A stretch of DNA of 64,000 bases from Afipia sp. 64-13 (GTDB taxonomy: Bacteria > Pseudomonadota > Alphaproteobacteria > Rhizobiales > Xanthobacteraceae): NCBI GenBank assembly GCA_001897755.1, contig MKUJ01000009.1, forward strand, positions 118,974 to 182,973. The letters run 5' to 3'. The translations under genes and the position numbers were made by a program. Numbering within the stretch: the stretch's first letter is position 1; each line of letters begins with the position of its first letter. Shown in pieces: positions 9,319-17,686 of this stretch. The notes below the pieces were generated by a model, which was not told the DNA's origin, made no database searches, and saw only the letters and a list, made by a program, of their open reading frames with translations.

Positions 9319-9755
9319 GACGGCAACTTCACACGGCTGGCATCGACGTTGGGGAAATAGCGCTTGTCGTCCTGGCCGACGAAAGGCCCCTGCTTGATCT
9401 CGATCATATCGATGTCTTCGAGTACCTCGAATCCATGCCCACCATGAATGAGGAGAATAACGTCTCCTGACACAAGCACACGGCTTTCGAGGTATTCGCC
9501 ACCCTCGTCGTAAAAATCCACACGCAGCTTGCCACGCCGGATCACAAGGACTTCCTGCGTGTATTCGACGGTGCGCGGCTTCAGATTATGCGCATGCGCC
9601 ACGATCACCTTGCCGGCGGGATGACGCATGTAACCCAATTGCTGCGAATAGGTTTGCGGCGTGAGAAAGGCGACGCCCTCGGCCTGGAAATCCGCCCGAA
9701 CAATGAGCGCCAGCACCAAGCCGCCATGGACGACCTCTTCAGTATGCGATGTCAT
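9315..9755 (-). CDS. Cupin-domain protein of the polysaccharide operon
   Basis: A 146-aa single-domain cupin. The barrel is visible from HAHNLKPRTVEYTQEVLVIRRGKLRV to GDVILLIHGGHGFEVLED, with His residues in HAH and HGGHG. Its position ahead of a DegT aminotransferase and a methyltransferase suggests a role in making or regulating a modified sugar, for example as an isomerase, epimerase or sensor. The full catalytic pattern of the FdtA or RmlC families is not evident, so no reaction is assigned. It overlaps the aminotransferase by four bases and is 36 bases from the gene upstream. Confidence 0.7.
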   Translation of the reverse strand: MTSHTEEVVHGGLVLALIVRADFQAEGVAFLTPQTYSQQLGYMRHPAGKVIVAHAHNLKPRTVEYTQEVLVIRRGKLRVDFYDEGGEYLESRVLVSGDVILLIHGGHGFEVLEDIDMIEIKQGPFVGQDDKRYFPNVDASRVKLPS

Positions 9756-9791
9756 GCTTCCTCACTCTGGACGCCCCGAAGACGAGCACTC

Positions 9792-10748
9792 TTAGTTCCC
9801 GAACCCGAACAACGCGGTCCCCCGTCGCACAATTCGTCCCGGCAGCAATCTAACCCATGATCGCATCTTCTGGGCACCAGTTCGATACGCATCGGGACAA
9901 AAATGCACCTTGTGCTCAAATGCGTCTCGCATGATATCACGGGCAACCCGATGGGGATGGCTCAAAGGAAAACCGATCTCTCGGACCGGCAAATTTGCCT
10001 GAGCATTTATCTCATCGTTTGTATGGGTGGCGGCGCTTCCAAACCCGATATTGGACACGAGATTAACGGCCGGCAGGACGGTCAAACCCGAGTTTTCCCA
10101 GCAGCTCAGGAGAAACCTGTATGCCCATGAGTCGATCTGTCCTGCTGCGCAGGCCTCAAATACCGACTTCCAATATTCCTGGAAGCCCGGATCGCCCCCA
10201 GACCATTGCAACAACTCCCTGCGATCCCTGAATTCGGGCCAGAAAGTCATCTCTGCATCATAACGCTGCCACGCGCGCCGCCAGGTCGCCCATCCCCAGC
10301 AATGCATGTACCGACTAAAATAATAGCTTTCCGTCAGTTGATCGGATTCGGGCTGGAAGTTATTCCCCGAAATGGCCATGACGCGATCATCGTCGCGAAA
10401 ACGATCCAGCAAATCCGTACAATACGCAAAAAAACTCGGGTGAGGGACGCAATCGTCCTCAAGAATAATCCCCTGCTCTTCATGCGAGAAAAACCAGTCC
10501 AGCGCTCCACTCACCGAGCGGCGACAACCGAGATTCTCATCGCGAAACAATGTTTGGACGTCGCAATCCCAATCAACGGCAAGGGCCGCCTCGCGCGCCT
10601 GCCGACAAGCAGCATCTTCGCCCACAACGGTCGACCTTGGACCGTCAGCCGCAATGTAAAGGACGCGCGGCTTCGCCTGACGGATCGCCTTGAGGACCTC
10701 GGCCGTCGTGTCCGGGCGCTTGAAGATCAGCAAAAGAACCGGATTCAT
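9792..10748 (-). CDS. HlpA-like GT-A glycosyltransferase
   Basis: A 318-aa protein of the family often labelled hemolytic protein HlpA-like, which has a nucleotide-diphospho-sugar transferase (GT-A) fold. It begins PVLLLIFKRPDTTAEVLKAIRQ. It contains NLGCRRSVSGALDWFF and the acidic metal site IILEDDCVP near residue 97, and then YMHCWGWATWRRAWQRYD, a hallmark of this family. It is probably a cytoplasmic glycosyltransferase for the surface glycan. It overlaps the FkbM methyltransferase by four bases. Confidence 0.78.
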   Translation of the reverse strand: MNPVLLLIFKRPDTTAEVLKAIRQAKPRVLYIAADGPRSTVVGEDAACRQAREAALAVDWDCDVQTLFRDENLGCRRSVSGALDWFFSHEEQGIILEDDCVPHPSFFAYCTDLLDRFRDDDRVMAISGNNFQPESDQLTESYYFSRYMHCWGWATWRRAWQRYDAEMTFWPEFRDRRELLQWSGGDPGFQEYWKSVFEACAAGQIDSWAYRFLLSCWENSGLTVLPAVNLVSNIGFGSAATHTNDEINAQANLPVREIGFPLSHPHRVARDIMRDAFEHKVHFCPDAYRTGAQKMRSWVRLLPGRIVRRGTALFGFGN

Positions 10749-11578
10749 ATCGCCTTGACCACGTACTTTTCGAGCAGCGGGGCAACCTCGGGACTCGCGG
10801 CAAGTATGTTCTGATACTGGAACACCTCGTGACGCGCGTTATAGGCGCCAAGGCGAAGCAGACCGTCCTGTCGCAACCGATAGAACGAAAAGCCCGGCAA
10901 TATCTGGTAGAAATCAAAAAGGAACGACCGCGATACCACATTCATCTCGTTAAATTCGAAATGAACCAGCGCAATACGCCCCGCTTCGATCGAGTTGATC
11001 GCGCCTTTGAGGCACTCGAGTTCATGGCCTTCGGCATCGATCTTGAGCAGCGTGAGCGACGACACGCCCAATCTGCTTCTCAGAGCATCGATCGTATCCA
11101 CCGGCACATCGTATGCCGAGACGGAGTCGGCACCATGCTGCATCGTCAGGACCGAACTGTAGAGAGAGGCGTGAGAACTGCCTTCCCCGGAAGCATAGTC
11201 GTATAGGGTCATCTGACCCGCAACCGCACCCAGTGCAGACTGCACGCAAACCACGCCCTCCTTTTGAGAAAGCCGTGACTTCAGACGGGCAAACGTTTTG
11301 GGATGCGGTTCAAAACAAAAAATTTTACGTCGCTCAAATTCGCCTAGAATCAAATTGGCATAATCGCCCTCATTCGCGCCCACGTCGAAAACAACAACCT
11401 CCTCGAAAAGGTCTCGCAGTATTTTGTGGACGAGAAAATACTCTCCAGACAACTCGGCCGTCTCAAACTGAAGTATCCCATACTCCTTGTTGTAAGCCGC
11501 ACGAACATCCACCCGAGCGATGGCCGACAGCCGACCCAACGCTTCACGTATCAGTTTTTTTGCTGTTTGCAGAAACAT
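10745..11578 (-). CDS. FkbM-family methyltransferase
   Basis: A 277-aa SAM-dependent O-methyltransferase of the FkbM type, common in O-antigen and exopolysaccharide clusters. Motif I is VVVFDVGANEGDYANLIL (near residue 60), followed by FCFEPHPKTFARL and the family-typical LLKIDAEGHELECLKGA. It probably methylates a sugar hydroxyl or a chain terminus. The upstream 260 bases (11579-11838) hold no gene that I can support and may carry a promoter for this gene pair. Confidence 0.87.
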   Translation of the reverse strand: MFLQTAKKLIREALGRLSAIARVDVRAAYNKEYGILQFETAELSGEYFLVHKILRDLFEEVVVFDVGANEGDYANLILGEFERRKIFCFEPHPKTFARLKSRLSQKEGVVCVQSALGAVAGQMTLYDYASGEGSSHASLYSSVLTMQHGADSVSAYDVPVDTIDALRSRLGVSSLTLLKIDAEGHELECLKGAINSIEAGRIALVHFEFNEMNVVSRSFLFDFYQILPGFSFYRLRQDGLLRLGAYNARHEVFQYQNILAASPEVAPLLEKYVVKAI

Positions 11579-11838
11579 CGCACGCCTTGAACCGTCAACG
11601 AGAACAATTACGATTTCACCCTTGGCAGGGCAGACAAAAGACCATTCGCGAGCTTCGACATCGCTCCCCTCAGTTATTTGGCACCTTCACCGAACGACAA
11701 GCAGACTTGCTGAACGTGGGCGGCAAACACTTCTTCGGCGGCGGGACTATCGTTGCAGCGGCCTGCGTAGTGACAATGATCCCGCAAAGTCATTCACAGA
11801 CGCGCAGCCGCTATCCAATTGCTCGCAGTTTCGCGCGA

Positions 11839-12483
11839 CTAACGACCCATCAACGCGCGCTTGATCCTTGCAGCCAATGTCATCCTGGAGCCGACCGCCG
11901 CCTTAGAACCCAGAAATTGCTCGAATGCGAGCCTCAGCGAACCCGGAATCCGAATAATCACGTCATCGAGAACACAGATGTACGCATCCGGAAACTTCAT
12001 TCGGAGCTGCTCCGTCATGTTACCGATGGTCGGCCAATGGGACGGCTTGTGCGGCGGCGGCGGCGGATTGAAAAACAGGTAGGCATCATCGATCAGAATG
12101 ACATGTTGGGTCGAGCCGCTGTCGACCACGGAGATTTCCTCCAGCACCGGGCATTCCAGGTCTTCGCCGGCCGTATTTTTTCCGGACCAATGCGCATCAA
12201 GCCAGAAGATCGCAGGCTGCGTCAGCGCGGGAACGATGCGGACGATTTCCTCCTGGCTTTGCCCGAAGCGCAGGTCGACGTTCTGAAATGACTTCAGCCG
12301 CTCCTTGGCCGAACGATGCAGATCTTCGTCGAGCTCGATGGAGGTCACATGTGGAAAATTGCGGGCTGCCCACATGGCGGTACCGCCCATATAGGTCCCG
12401 GTCTCGATAAAGCGGTCCGCCCCTGTCTGCGCCTTGAGCCAAAGCACTACATCTTCGGGCACGCCAAAGTTAACTAACCCCAT
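11839..12483 (-). CDS. Class I SAM-binding methyltransferase-like protein
   Basis: A 214-aa Rossmann-fold protein. It has FIETGTYMGGTAMWAA (a SAM-loop variant near residue 25), VTSIELDEDLH as the motif II acidic strand, and IFWLDAHWSG in the motif IV position, resembling cephalosporin hydroxylase/O-methyltransferase-like (CmcI/TylF) proteins. It is probably a sugar or lipid O-methyltransferase of the island. It is isolated from its neighbours by 87 and 260 bases, so it may have its own promoter. Identity beyond the fold is uncertain. Confidence 0.72.
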   Translation of the reverse strand: MGLVNFGVPEDVVLWLKAQTGADRFIETGTYMGGTAMWAARNFPHVTSIELDEDLHRSAKERLKSFQNVDLRFGQSQEEIVRIVPALTQPAIFWLDAHWSGKNTAGEDLECPVLEEISVVDSGSTQHVILIDDAYLFFNPPPPPHKPSHWPTIGNMTEQLRMKFPDAYICVLDDVIIRIPGSLRLAFEQFLGSKAAVGSRMTLAARIKRALMGR

Positions 12484-12548
12484 GATTTATCACATTTTAT
12501 CGAGATCAACAATCGCGCGAACTCTACTGTTTTTAGTTAACGTGTCAA

Positions 12549-12568
12549 CCGCTGGGCTTGGCCAGCGG
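12549..12568. terminator. Possible hairpin after the fucosyltransferase gene
   Basis: Seven-base arms CCGCTGG (12549-12555) and CCAGCGG (12562-12568) enclose a six-base loop, two bases past the fucosyltransferase stop. There is no T-run on either strand, so if it terminates transcription it is not a classical intrinsic terminator. Confidence 0.35.
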
Positions 12569-12570
12569 AA

Positions 12571-13494
12571 TCATGCGCGGACCTCAATGTAGCTCCAATC
12601 GGCCATTTCGATACCTTCAGGATACCACACACCCTTATCCCAACCGATATGATAGAGGGGGGCAAAGACCCGTTTGTTCGGAGAGTCGCCAAGCCACCCC
12701 GCCCACCAGGACAAGCTGCTATTGGCAATCACAATCGTGCCGCAGCGCGCCATTGCAACCAAAGTCTCGGCGCCGGTCATATCCGGAGCAAACCAGGCAT
12801 TGCGATCGCCAAGCAGATTCCGGGCGTAGTCCATATCGTCGGAGAAAACCGCGATCCCCTTGTGGGCGGGAACGCGATCAAGCGCGTCGCGATAGTAATT
12901 CCCCGGAAGCGCCCAACCGAGTTGCGGGTGCGCAAATTCTCCTGTCTGGGTCAGATAGTCCGTGCGGCGAACGTGAACGGCGACCATTTCCGATGGCGGA
13001 GCCGGAAATGTCGCGACAACCGCTTCCGCGCGGGCCCGCAGCTTCGGGCTCGGCTGGAACGCCGCGCGTATAATTTCCGAGTAGCGGGCAAAATAACGCT
13101 CCGACTGATAGAAGCCCTTCAGCCACGTGCCGTCGCGGATGGAGACAAATTGCCCATCGTAGCACTCGATGTCCCGATAACCGTTGCGCGTGAGCCGAGG
13201 TGGTGCATAAGCCGCGTTCATTGCTGACCTTATAAGACGCTCCGACCGATCGACGCCTCCCAAACACCCTGCCAGCTGCAGACAAGCAACGATTGACGAG
13301 TGCATGACTTCGGGGAAGCTTTCGCCCAGCTCGCACCACGGCCTGCTTAAAAAGCCGTATCGGAGGATATGGCCAAGACTGGTCTGACCCGGAAGAACTA
13401 CGAGCCTGCACCCGAGACGCTCGGCGGCAGCACGCGCTGCCGCGTACTGGAACATCTGATTACCAAGACCGCCCAGCAGCCTGATCCCGATCAC
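12571..13494 (-). CDS. Alpha-1,2-fucosyltransferase-like protein (GT11), GTG start
   Basis: About 307 aa. The family motif GGLGNQMFQYAAARAAAERL is at the N-terminus, HVRRTDYLTQ near residue 165 and NSSLSWWAGWLGD near the C-terminus, matching the GDP-fucose-binding blocks of GT11. The start is chosen as the GTG at 13494, whose last two bases overlap the TGA of the upstream methyltransferase (GTGA). This puts the GLGNQ motif six residues in, as in the other GT11 gene of the window. A longer reading from 13608 would add residues unlike the family and overlap the upstream gene heavily. Note RRTD instead of the usual RRGD. Confidence 0.85.
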   Translation of the reverse strand: MIGIRLLGGLGNQMFQYAAARAAAERLGCRLVVLPGQTSLGHILRYGFLSRPWCELGESFPEVMHSSIVACLQLAGCLGGVDRSERLIRSAMNAAYAPPRLTRNGYRDIECYDGQFVSIRDGTWLKGFYQSERYFARYSEIIRAAFQPSPKLRARAEAVVATFPAPPSEMVAVHVRRTDYLTQTGEFAHPQLGWALPGNYYRDALDRVPAHKGIAVFSDDMDYARNLLGDRNAWFAPDMTGAETLVAMARCGTIVIANSSLSWWAGWLGDSPNKRVFAPLYHIGWDKGVWYPEGIEMADWSYIEVRA

Positions 13495-14273
13495 ATGGAA
13501 TCCTTCGTGAATACGAAGCAGCCACAGCCCCATTCCTGCGCATTGATGAGAGCCGGTGCGGCATTTTCGATCATGCCTTTTGAGTAGTCGTCCGGAACAA
13601 GACTCCACCTGACAAGTCTCAATTCCGGAAACATCGCCGTGACCTGTTCAAACGCATAAACGCGATGAGCATTGAAATTGGTTCGAGACCTCCCGACGGG
13701 CACGACGAACAAAAGCGCACCCCCGACTGCCAGGATACGCGCAAGCTCCCTTGCACCCTTGAGATCACCTGCCGGATCAAGTGGATCACCGTACCGGCCC
13801 AAGCCTATGTGCTCCAGCACATGCAGACACGACAAGCTTTCAACGCCGCCATCCGCGAACGGCAAGGCAAGAATATCGCCCGACCGCGTCTCCAAACCTT
13901 CGAGATGCAGATTGGGGCGCCGAAAATCGATATGCACCATCGGCACCCATGCCGAAGCCATCGCACAGAACCGAAGATACGAACCGATGTCGACGTGCTT
14001 CGACGGCTGAAGCCGCTGCAGTTCGCGGCACGCCCAGGCCGTATGATACGTATAATGAGGTTCAAACTCGGTTTCAGCGGTCCGATCCGACAGGCAGGGA
14101 TAAAGATCGGATTTCGACGGGACACCAATACCCCGGCGCGAAGCCTCCGCCGCAAACAGTTGAAACTCTTCCATGAAGGCGCGCCAGGCCAATTGCCTGG
14201 CCCGCGCCTCGCGCACAGAGAAAACCGCCCGGCGCGCGACCCGGTAGGCTTTTCGAGCGAAACTATTGGTCAT
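13491..14273 (-). CDS. SAM-dependent methyltransferase, DUF268-like
   Basis: About 260 aa from the ATG at 14273, which overlaps the ABC ATPase stop by eleven bases. It has HVDIGSYLRFCAM as a degenerate SAM-binding loop, FADGGVESLSCLHVLEHIGLGRYGDPLDPAGDLKGARELARIL, and a GALLFVVPVG strand. The HVLEHIGLGRYGDP block is typical of DUF268 proteins, found in polysaccharide clusters and thought to be methyltransferases. The degenerate glycine loop means catalytic activity should not be assumed. Confidence 0.75.
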   Translation of the reverse strand: MTNSFARKAYRVARRAVFSVREARARQLAWRAFMEEFQLFAAEASRRGIGVPSKSDLYPCLSDRTAETEFEPHYTYHTAWACRELQRLQPSKHVDIGSYLRFCAMASAWVPMVHIDFRRPNLHLEGLETRSGDILALPFADGGVESLSCLHVLEHIGLGRYGDPLDPAGDLKGARELARILAVGGALLFVVPVGRSRTNFNAHRVYAFEQVTAMFPELRLVRWSLVPDDYSKGMIENAAPALINAQEWGCGCFVFTKDSM

Positions 14274-15585
14274 CGCGAATCCATTGAAGAACAGGAGCCA
14301 GCACACCGGGGCGCACCGCAGACCACAACGGCGAATCGCTCAAACCGCCACGGATTTGAAAATCGATCGCAGGACCGCCGGAATTCGGCGCCTGGACCCA
14401 ACGCTGGAAGTGAAGGCTGGATATGTACTCGATCCGATAAGCCCCCTCGTTGAGAAGCCGCGCCGGAATTTCACATCGGAGCGTGAACGGTCCGGGCGCC
14501 GATGAAGGCCACGACTCCTCGGCAGAGTCCGTCGTACAGCTCCAAAACAACAGCTCGCCTTCCGACGTATACAATGCCATTCCCAAGTTCAACGCCGGCG
14601 AGCTTTCGATGATTTCACCGCTCAACGTAACTCTGATTGGAGAATCGTTGCTGAGTTCGATCGCATGCTCGCTCGTGTTACGGGCAGGCTGATCAAGACT
14701 CATTTCATCAATCCGGATATGATCGACTTTCGAAGATCCCTGACCCGTTGATGATCGCCACGACAGTTGCCCGGATTGGGAAGAATCCTGTCTCGCAGAC
14801 TCCCTGAGATAGACGGCAATAGCCGCACTGACGTCATCGCCCAAATGACTGACGGAACCCTGCTGCAGAACGATGGCCCTGCCGCACAAGCGCTCGATCG
14901 CATTCATATTATGGCTCACGAACAATACGGTTCGTCCTTGCCGCGCGACTTCGCCCATCTTGCCGAGGCACTTCCTTTGAAAGGCGGCATCGCCGACCGC
15001 GAGCACTTCGTCGACGATGAGGATTTCCGGCTCGAGGTGTGCCGCCACCGCGAAAGCAAGCCGCATATACATGCCGCTTGAATAACGCTTGATCGGCGTA
15101 TCGAGAAACCGCTCGACCTCCGCGAATGCCACGATCTCATCGAACTTGGAGCGGATCTCGGCCCGCGACATGCCAAGGATGGAGCCATTCAGGAAGATAT
15201 TGTCCCGGCCGGTCAATTCGGGATGAAATCCGGTGCCGACTTCCAGCAGACTGGCAACACGTCCCTTGATTTCAATGCGCCCGGACGTGGGCTCGGTGAT
15301 ACGAGACAGCAACTTGAGCAGGGTCGACTTGCCCGCGCCATTGCGCCCGATAATGCCGACAACCTCGCCCGATTTAATCTCGAAGCTGACATCCTTCAGG
15401 GCCCAGAATTCCTCGACCGAAGTGGCCGCTTCAGCACTCGACAATCCCGACAGCACGGAACGAAACGCGGATTTCGCCGCTCCCACCGCAACCTCGCTGA
15501 GCCTGCTGTAACGCTGGCGCTCCTGATGCTGAATGAGGTACTTCTTGCCGAGCCCCTCAGCCCTGATCACGACATCGCCCGACAT
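14263..15585 (-). CDS. wzt: Polysaccharide ABC exporter ATPase with C-terminal glycan-binding domain (Wzt-like)
   Basis: About 440 aa from the ATG at 15585. The N-terminal ATPase (about residues 1-250) has Walker A GRNGAGKSTLLKLL, the TGRDNIFLNGSILGMSRAEI segment typical of Wzt/TagH, signature YSSGMYMRLAFA, and Walker B ILIVDEVLAVGD. The C-terminal 170 residues form a beta-rich Wzt-C-like domain. In O9a-type systems that domain recognises the modified end of the chain, so the methyltransferases nearby may make the export signal. The partner permease is on the opposite strand at 16798-17667. An alternative ATG lies 15 bases upstream. Confidence 0.88.
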   Translation of the reverse strand: MSGDVVIRAEGLGKKYLIQHQERQRYSRLSEVAVGAAKSAFRSVLSGLSSAEAATSVEEFWALKDVSFEIKSGEVVGIIGRNGAGKSTLLKLLSRITEPTSGRIEIKGRVASLLEVGTGFHPELTGRDNIFLNGSILGMSRAEIRSKFDEIVAFAEVERFLDTPIKRYSSGMYMRLAFAVAAHLEPEILIVDEVLAVGDAAFQRKCLGKMGEVARQGRTVLFVSHNMNAIERLCGRAIVLQQGSVSHLGDDVSAAIAVYLRESARQDSSQSGQLSWRSSTGQGSSKVDHIRIDEMSLDQPARNTSEHAIELSNDSPIRVTLSGEIIESSPALNLGMALYTSEGELLFWSCTTDSAEESWPSSAPGPFTLRCEIPARLLNEGAYRIEYISSLHFQRWVQAPNSGGPAIDFQIRGGLSDSPLWSAVRPGVLAPVLQWIRDDQ

Positions 15586-15683
15586 GCTTACGGCTCGCAT
15601 CCTGGTTTGATGGCACGATATCCGCACCCGATCCGAATTCACGAACCAGCCCCCTGCACAATCAGGGCCCGGTTCCACCCTCG

Positions 15684-16685
15684 TCAAGCAAACGGCAGAC
15701 GCGCCTTAATGGCCGTTTCCACAGCCTGCCAGTCGTCCAGGGAGACCCAGGACGGCTGTTTTGGGTGCCAGAACGGCTCATAGATGACAAGCCCATGTGT
15801 GAGCAAGCCGGCCACGTAGCTGAATGAGCTCTTCGCGGTGACAATGATATCGGCCCGCGCCATCTGCCGGAGGGTATCGATCGGATCTCCGTCGCACGCG
15901 ATCTCGCAACCCAACTGACGCAAAGGCTCAAATTGGGAAGCCGGACCTTCAGAATAGAGCGTCACCGCGACCGGCCGATCGGACTTGCACAATTTCAGCA
16001 GCCTATCGACACGCTTGAAAATCAACTCGGTCGTGGTGTATCGCCCGGGAAAGTCCTGCGCGGTGACATCCCCTCGCCGGACGTGCACAGCAATGCTGAA
16101 AGCATCGTTCCGTGCAGGTGACTCAGGCTCGAAATTGAACGCACGGCGAAACTCGTCCCGAACGAGCGTCAGCGCATGTGGATATCGGTCGGTAAAGCCA
16201 TGGCAGTGCTCGATTGCGACGACGCACCGCTCGCCCCAGCGCAGACGTGTACGGGCAAAGTCCGCAGCCGGAACAATCGCGAGGCCCTCGTCTTCCGCGC
16301 GTCGATACCCATTCCCGAGGTTGAAGGAATCTTCCCAGCGCCGCACTTCAGCGAGTGATGACGCATGCTCCATGAGACGGAACGGGGTGTGGACGTACGG
16401 AATACCGAAAGCCTTGCAGAAAGCCTGAACGGACAATACGGCATGCACCTGGGCACCGCCTCCATCCGTCTTTCCCGCGCACGTTATCGCAATCGGACGC
16501 CTTTTGGCCCGATAAAGAGCAGCCAGAAAGCGCGGCACCTCCGGCCTACCGAGGCCATAGTAATTTCGCCGGTGCGGGAGTATCGCGGAAGCGACAGCCC
16601 AAGAGGGAGCGAATCTGCCGAAGTCGGGGGATTGATCCACAGTCTGGGACCGGATACGGGGCTGGTTCGGGGCGTCAGCTATCAT
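15684..16685 (-). CDS. HxRRGD-type glycosyltransferase, probably fucosyltransferase-like
   Basis: About 333 aa. The start ATG at 16685 is preceded by GGAAG at seven bases' spacing; an upstream GTG at 16718 is less likely. It contains AVHVRRGDVT in the middle and a C-terminal KSSFSYVAGLL block, which correspond to the GDP-fucose-binding arginine motif and the C-terminal SSFSWW block of GT11-type enzymes. It lacks the N-terminal GLGNQMFQYA signature, having a CAGKTDGGGAQVHAVL stretch instead. It may therefore be a distinct fucosyltransferase-fold family (GT11/GT23/GT65 clan). It lies between the two divergent halves of the ABC exporter. Confidence 0.68.
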   Translation of the reverse strand: MIADAPNQPRIRSQTVDQSPDFGRFAPSWAVASAILPHRRNYYGLGRPEVPRFLAALYRAKRRPIAITCAGKTDGGGAQVHAVLSVQAFCKAFGIPYVHTPFRLMEHASSLAEVRRWEDSFNLGNGYRRAEDEGLAIVPAADFARTRLRWGERCVVAIEHCHGFTDRYPHALTLVRDEFRRAFNFEPESPARNDAFSIAVHVRRGDVTAQDFPGRYTTTELIFKRVDRLLKLCKSDRPVAVTLYSEGPASQFEPLRQLGCEIACDGDPIDTLRQMARADIIVTAKSSFSYVAGLLTHGLVIYEPFWHPKQPSWVSLDDWQAVETAIKARLPFA

Positions 16686-16797
16686 ACGGGTTCTTCCGTA
16701 GCAATATCCCGCCAGCACAACCAGGGTTATTGACGCAGATCGCCAGAAGTGGACATGGTTCGGCGCTCATCACGACTGGCCCCCGGCGGAGAAAAGA

Positions 16798-17667
16798 TTG
16801 GCCCCAACCACGACCAGCATGCCTGCCGCGCAGCCTCTTGCCTCGGACCGGATCACCGTCATCGAGCCGGGAAGACTGGAACGAAACTACTGGCGCGATC
16901 TTTGGCATTTCCGTGAGTTGTTCGCCATCCTCGCATGGCGGGACATTGCCGTCCGCTACAAGCAGACGGTGGTCGGCGTTGCCTGGGCGGTGATCCGTCC
17001 TTTCCTGACCATGATTGTCTTTACCGTCGTGTTCGGAGGACTCGCGAAACTGCCCAGCGAGGGTGGCACCCCCTACCCCATCCTCGTCTTTGCAGGGATG
17101 CTGCCATGGTTCCTGTTCTCCAGCATCCTCGCCGAAGCTTCAGCAAGCCTCGTCGGCAACGCCGCTCTGATCAGCAAGGTTTATTTTCCGCGGATCATCA
17201 TTCCGGTAGCCACGGCGATGACGGCCGTCGTGGACTTCGCCGTCAATCTCGTCATCCTCGCCGCGATGATGGTGTGGTACGGATTTCTCCCTGACTGGCG
17301 AATCCTGTTTCTTCCTCTCGTGGTCGTATTCGCGGTCATGGCCAGTCTCGGCCCCGCGCTGCTCCTCACGGCGCTCAACGTCAAATACAGGGATTTTCGC
17401 TTCGTCGTCCCCTTCATCGTTCAGTTCGGCCTTTATATCTCGCCCGTTGGGTTCTCGAGCCAGATCATTCCCGAAAAGTGGCGCCTGCTCTACAGCCTCA
17501 ACCCGGTCGTTGGGGTGATCGACGGATTCCGGTGGTGTCTCCTGGGCGGCCAAACGACCATTTATGCGCCCGGCCTGATCGTCAGCGTTGTGCTGACAGC
17601 CGTCATCTTGTGGGGCGGTCTTGCCTATTTCCGCAAGACTGAAAGATCATTCGCCGATATTATCTAA
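16798..17667 (+). CDS. wzm: Polysaccharide ABC exporter permease (Wzm-like, ABC-2 type)
   Basis: A 289-aa inner-membrane protein with six predicted helices. An N-terminal amphipathic region (YWRDLWHFRELFAILAWRDI), which is characteristic of Wzm/TagG, is followed by hydrophobic stretches at about 60-85, 95-120, 140-165, 175-200, 210-225 and 255-278. It exports undecaprenyl-linked glycan with the Wzt-like ATPase. The TTG at 16798 is chosen because GGCGGAG lies at six bases' spacing; the ATG at 16819 has no ribosome binding site. It is unusual that this gene is divergent from the glycan genes and is not in an operon with its ATPase. Confidence 0.87.
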   Translation: MAPTTTSMPAAQPLASDRITVIEPGRLERNYWRDLWHFRELFAILAWRDIAVRYKQTVVGVAWAVIRPFLTMIVFTVVFGGLAKLPSEGGTPYPILVFAGMLPWFLFSSILAEASASLVGNAALISKVYFPRIIIPVATAMTAVVDFAVNLVILAAMMVWYGFLPDWRILFLPLVVVFAVMASLGPALLLTALNVKYRDFRFVVPFIVQFGLYISPVGFSSQIIPEKWRLLYSLNPVVGVIDGFRWCLLGGQTTIYAPGLIVSVVLTAVILWGGLAYFRKTERSFADII

Positions 17668-17686
17668 ACATCGGCACGGCGCCATC

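Noticed and set aside
11579..11838. Possible extra gene in the gap upstream of the FkbM-type gene
   Set aside because: Reading frames across the gap run through neighbouring genes in the wrong frame. The stretch is more likely promoter or leader DNA.
15684..16685. Assignment of the HxRRGD transferase as NodZ (Nod factor fucosyltransferase)
   Set aside because: The arginine motif is shared by several fucosyltransferase families, no nod genes are nearby, and the context is an O-antigen island.
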